Shown: piece by piece, positions 60,311-64,000 of the stretch
Layout: each line of letters starts with the position of its first letter
Numbering within the stretch: position 1 is the stretch's first letter
Source of the DNA: Ilyonectria destructans
Taxonomy: Eukaryota > Ascomycota > Sordariomycetes > Hypocreales > Nectriaceae
DNA: 64,000 nucleotides
Reading direction: 5' to 3'
Assembly: GCA_020740775.1 (NCBI GenBank)
Contig: JAHEWK010000008.1
Span: 1,054,001-1,118,000, forward strand
The notes under the pieces: generated by a model
The model's database searches: none
What the model saw: only the letters and a program-made list of their open reading frames with translations
Told to the model about the DNA's origin: nothing
Program-made: the position numbers and the translations under genes

Positions 60311-61851
60311 ATGGCGACCATAGGATCGAGTCCTCTTCAGCAACTTCCCTTGCATGTTGTTGCCGGGATTCTTGTTCATCTGGGATCTTTCCAGCACCTT
60401 GGTTGCGCTATCCTGAGTCATCGTGTCTTTCTTCTCGCGTTCGAGGACAATGTCCGCTCTATCACCGGTGGCATCATCACAGCTCAGATCCCACCCGGGA
60501 TACTTCCTTTCGCCATTGCGCTTCTGGAATCGACTTACATTGATCCAAGGAACTACGATGCTGCTGAAACCCTTTTGATGAACTTAAACACAGCCATAAT
60601 CGATTCGTCAGACGCAGTTCCCTATATATTTCGTGCTTCTGTGTCCGAGATTGTCCTCATCAGCAAGAGTTACGAGGCTGTTGAATCTCTTCGTCATGGC
60701 CTGGTCGAGGAACTCATACCGGCGCTCAACAAGAAACTTGGGTTGAGCCACTCCCGTCAAATATCGCAGCAAGAGAGATTCCGTCTTGATCGAGCCTTCT
60801 TTCGCTACCAGCTTATGTGTAGCTTGTTCAGTCGCGGGAAAAGGTCAGCTCACCCAACCAAGCGTCAAATAGACCTTTTTTTCCACAGCTTCTCACCCTG
60901 GGTGAATGAGCAATTGATATGCGTTTACACCTACCTCGAGCGAAAAGTTTGCGATGGTGAGTACACGTTATTTCGCTGTTGCTTTCATTCTGACTGCTCC
61001 TTCGTCTAACGTCTTGTAGCCTTTGACGACGTCGCTGGACACGACGTGGAATTTGGAGAGATGCCTGTTTACTGGCAAGAAGACCCAGAGCACAGTCCAC
61101 ATATTCAAGAGTTTGTGAGTACATGTTGGTAAATCAAGAACCGCTAGGAGTCAAATCTGATCCCTCCCACCAGCTTTGCCAAGGTCTTCCGTATCTTAGC
61201 ACAATCTGCAGTACAAAGAATTACGACGTCAGGGCCAGTTTGATTACATTGGAGAGATTCCATGCCGTGGATTGGGATAGCCATCCTACTAATGTGCTGT
61301 TCAGCGCGGCTCCTCTCGGTGAAATGACAGACCGCTTCGACGAATTCGAAGAAGAAAACGCACCTCTTCTCGCGGATTACAAGCTGGCTGAATTAGCGGG
61401 GCCGTTGGATGGAGAGCAGGATTCTATCGACTCCGGTCCCTGCAGCATATGGGTCAACATGCACTTGGAGAACTCACTATTCAGCTCCGTATATCATCGG
61501 GAAATTGACAAATATCTATGGGAATTCGGATATGTCCTCTGGGACTACAACGACACCAATAGAACCGATATCTTGTCAAAGTGCCATGTGGAAAGGGAGT
61601 CGCCATACTTCCCAGAGCATCTAGAAGTATGGACGGAAGAGGAGATATACAGATCTCTGCAGCAGAGGGAGGATATTTATTTGTCAGGCGGCCGTGGTTA
61701 CTGGCCTCGTGACGGTTATCGTGACGGTTACGACTTTAATGGGATACGTGGGCTAAGCGAGGAGAGGAAACAAGAACTTATTAATATGTGGAAACATCAT
61801 GAGAAAAAGAAGAATATGCTCAAGGCACAGACGGCGGGGGATGGCAAATAA
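60311..61851 (+). CDS. F-box-like protein of unknown function
   Basis: Predicted 472-residue protein from exons 60311-60956, 61020-61114 and 61174-61851. The first about 45 residues (LQQLPLHVVAGILVHLG, then CAILSHRVFLLAFED) resemble an F-box, which would bind Skp1 in an SCF ubiquitin ligase. The rest is helical, with KRQIDLFFHSFSPWVNEQL, EFGEMPVYWQEDP and an acidic C-terminal half (RFDEFEEENAPLLADY, YLWEFGYVLWDYNDT). Tandem RDGY units occur near residue 430. Many fungi carry large, fast-evolving sets of such F-box-like genes. No leucine-rich or WD repeats are seen, so the target-binding mode is unknown. Confidence 0.75.
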
Positions 61852-62727
61852 GACCCGCAGAATGTACCTCAAAGGCCACAAGCGAATAGTATAACTCTTG
61901 CTGCTGGAGTGGAATCGCACTCTCCTTGCTCTAACTCAGAGTTATTCTGAGACCCTCTATTGTCGTTTCGAGGCCTGAAACCGAGTTTCCTTTTCAATGA
62001 GTGATATCGCACACGTCAAATACTTTGCAGTTTCCCGGAAAAGATGCCCTCACGCCGGTCTTGCCGAGTAGCCGGGCGAATTTCTTCTGGCAGATTTAAG
62101 GTCGATAGCCTGGATCTAGCGGTTGATCGACCATCAGCTCCCTATATCCGAAATGCCCCAGATTTGCTATCTTGCATGACAATCGATTAAATGTGGCAAA
62201 ATGTGGCACAAAGCGGCGCTTTTGGAAAGCGATGTTCCAATCCAGAACATAGGCACACGCTCGCACCTTGTGGTCACAGGGAACATGGTGATAGATCAAG
62301 GGAGGTATATTGCGCAGCTGAACAGACTAAATCCGCCGACAAGGCGGGATCAAGATAATCTAGAATGTCTGAACCCCGGAGATGCCAGCCTCTTCAGTAG
62401 TCACCTTTAGGTGTTGGGCCTTGTAAGTAGGGCCAATATCTTCCTCATTGAGATCTTTACAGCTCGGAGTCTTAACACCGTGCGTCTTCCTTGAGGCGTG
62501 TCAGCAATACGAATAAGCGGTTGTTCTTCATCAATCACTGAGCAGACTGTACAACTTATAAAAATAAAAATGGCATTCTTTTGTTGTATCTTGTACAGTA
62601 TGTCTAGAAATTTCCCACGCTAGCCTTTCCAAATGATAAGATTTACAACCCAAAACCTGGGTAGAATCGTCAACCCCCTAACGCCTCACAACGCCAAGCT
62701 TGTATGCAATGCCGACTCTCCCTATCC
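61852..62727. other. Convergent 3' region
   Basis: 876 bp between the F-box-like gene (plus) and the GH76 gene (minus). Short frames only. Confidence 0.5.
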
Positions 62728-64000
62728 TTATACGAACACAAATGCCGTTCCAGCCAAGACTCCGCTGCACATCAGAATCGTTATGATGGCAGCGCCCGCT
62801 CTATCTGCGGTCGTGATCTTTCTCTGATTCTTGTTCACGTCGTCCGAGTTCGAGTTTCCCGCATTGCTGTTTCCCTTGGAGGTTCCACCTGTCGAGGACG
62901 TCACCGGCGTGCTCCCTTTCTCAACGAGTGTGTACATAACCATATTCATGGCGTTCATCTGCGAGCCCACGCCCACCAGGCCGTCGTACGTGGTTTCCAG
63001 CCAGGTGAACCCGCACGCCGTGCCCGCGTGGCCCTTGAATCCGGTGTCGGTTCCCGTGCATACCGCCACGGCCGCTTTAGCCGTCGATAGCAGCAGCGGG
63101 TATATGGTATCGTACGTGTAGGGGGCCATTTGCGTCGTTGCAGCCAGCCAGCGGCCCAGGTATCCCTTGAAACTCTGCTGATCCTGGTTGCACTGGTCGG
63201 TCTGCTCGCAGAAGTGCTCGTAGATGACGTCGCTCTTGACAAACAGGCTCGTGATATCGCTCAGCATGCCATCCATGCGCGCCTTCCACGTGCTGCTCTC
63301 GGTGATGTTGTACATGACAGAGGCGCCGTGGAGGAAGATGCCGGCGTTGTAGCTCCACTGCGCAGTGTCGGTCGAACTGCAGTTGGTGTCGCCGATGGTC
63401 ACGCCGTCGTAGACCTTGAATGCGTCCGTGATCAGTCCGATTTCCGTCTGCCACTTCCAAATCTTGGCGGCCCAGTCCGAGTATGTGTCGTTGCCGGTGT
63501 AGCGAGCAAGGCGTGCGGCAACGTTGAAGAAGCAACCGTTCGAGATGGTGTTCTTGTAGCTATAACCGCTATTAAAGGTAAAAATCTGCCAGCGCATTCC
63601 ACCATCGCAATGCTCGGTGTCCCATCGACTGGTATACTCGTTGAAGACGGCCTGGGCAAGGGCGAGCCACTGGGGTTCGTCATCTGATGGGTTGGGGAAA
63701 TTGCGCTCAGCGGCGGCCATGGCGGCCATGGCCCAGAAGCCCTGGTCATCGTTTCCTTCAGTTCGCGTTTGGTTCGTCGGCATGAAATCTTCGTCGTCTC
63801 CGGCTTGATGTACCATTGCCTGCTTGGTGATGTTGTTGTAGGAGTCGTCGTCGGTCAGCCACCAGTAGTCAATGAGAGCACCAAACATGGCACCGGCCTC
63901 CCACCCTGAGATCAGTTAGCGACAGCTATCGAGCTTCTTTGTCGGGGATTCATACAGTAGTAAGGGTCTGGCAGGTTACCCGGGGTATCGCCAGTGTTGT
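62728..64000 (-). CDS. GH76 alpha-1,6-mannanase family (Dfg5/Dcw1), 5' truncated by window
   Basis: C-terminal about 406 residues of a Dfg5/Dcw1-type glycoside hydrolase family 76 protein; the N-terminus lies beyond 64000. Exons in the window: 64000-63956 (partial) and 63905-62728, joined as PYYWWEAGAMFG. The paired catalytic aspartates are in EGNDDQGFWAM, with WWEAGAMFGALIDYW, MRWQIFTFNSGYSYKNTISNGCFF, YNAGIFLHGASVMYN and LGRWLAATTQMAPYT typical of the family. The C-terminus has a Ser/Gly/Asn-rich linker and a hydrophobic tail (from AAIITILMCSG), a GPI-anchor signal. Such proteins attach GPI-mannoproteins to wall glucan by acting on the GPI core glycan. Confidence in family is high; Dfg5 and Dcw1 cannot be told apart. 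Confidence 0.93.

Overview
The window is nuclear DNA of a filamentous ascomycete fungus. The genes carry many short introns (about 45-120 nt) with GTRNGT-type donors, CTAAC-like branch sites and YAG acceptors. Protein families typical of this group are present: Celp0028-type effector-like protein, fungal rhodopsin/PTH11-like membrane protein, DUF4048-type protein, af470-like monooxygenase, GH76 Dfg5/Dcw1. The farnesyl diphosphate synthase reads like a Sordariomycete (Hypocreales-like) enzyme, but the genus cannot be fixed from sequence alone. All exon coordinates were built by hand from reading frames and splice signals, so small start and splice errors are possible.

Layout. 1-5.3 kb: no supportable gene. 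5.3-10.5 kb: three secreted or surface proteins (Celp0028-like, an 8-cysteine small secreted protein, a GPI-type wall protein). 11.3-13.5 kb: APC/C subunit Cdc23/APC8 (minus). 15.0-16.8 kb: two neighbouring small genes whose first exons encode the same cysteine/histidine knuckle. 17.5-18.7 kb: farnesyl diphosphate synthase (plus). 19.4-22.9 kb: a 1170-residue coiled-coil/RA-like/PH adaptor (minus). 24.4-25.6 kb: RmlD/MAT2B-like reductase-fold protein. 26.9-28.3 kb: seven-helix rhodopsin-like protein. 28.3-32.2 kb: gene-poor. 32.2-34.2 kb: secreted FAD-linked oxidase, followed 0.7 kb downstream by a decayed copy of its own 3' end. 36.4-39.1 kb: MKT1-type post-transcriptional regulator. 40.3-45.0 kb: 2-oxoglutarate/Fe(II) oxygenase and, convergent with it, a large ATP-dependent DNA-ligase-domain protein. 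47.4-49.1 kb: DUF4048-like disordered protein. 51.1-54.0 kb: af470-like monooxygenase and, convergent, a member of a fungal family often mislabelled geranylgeranyl pyrophosphate synthetase. 54.0-57.5 kb: gene-poor stretch with a tRNA-like element. 57.5-59.5 kb: KIF24-like kinesin. 60.3-61.9 kb: F-box-like protein. 62.7-64.0 kb: 5'-truncated GH76 (Dfg5/Dcw1 family) enzyme.

Most genes are housekeeping or single-family genes with no evident co-pathway linkage, and I see no biosynthetic cluster or mobile element with intact coding capacity. The least ordinary items are the tandem pair of small knuckle proteins, the RIP-like relic of the oxidase gene, the ligase-domain protein with a long disordered tail, the RA-PH adaptor, and small repeats (a hairpin-bearing tandem repeat near 9.2 kb, a dispersed repeat at 4.87 and 35.7 kb, a 22-bp minisatellite at 35.5 kb).
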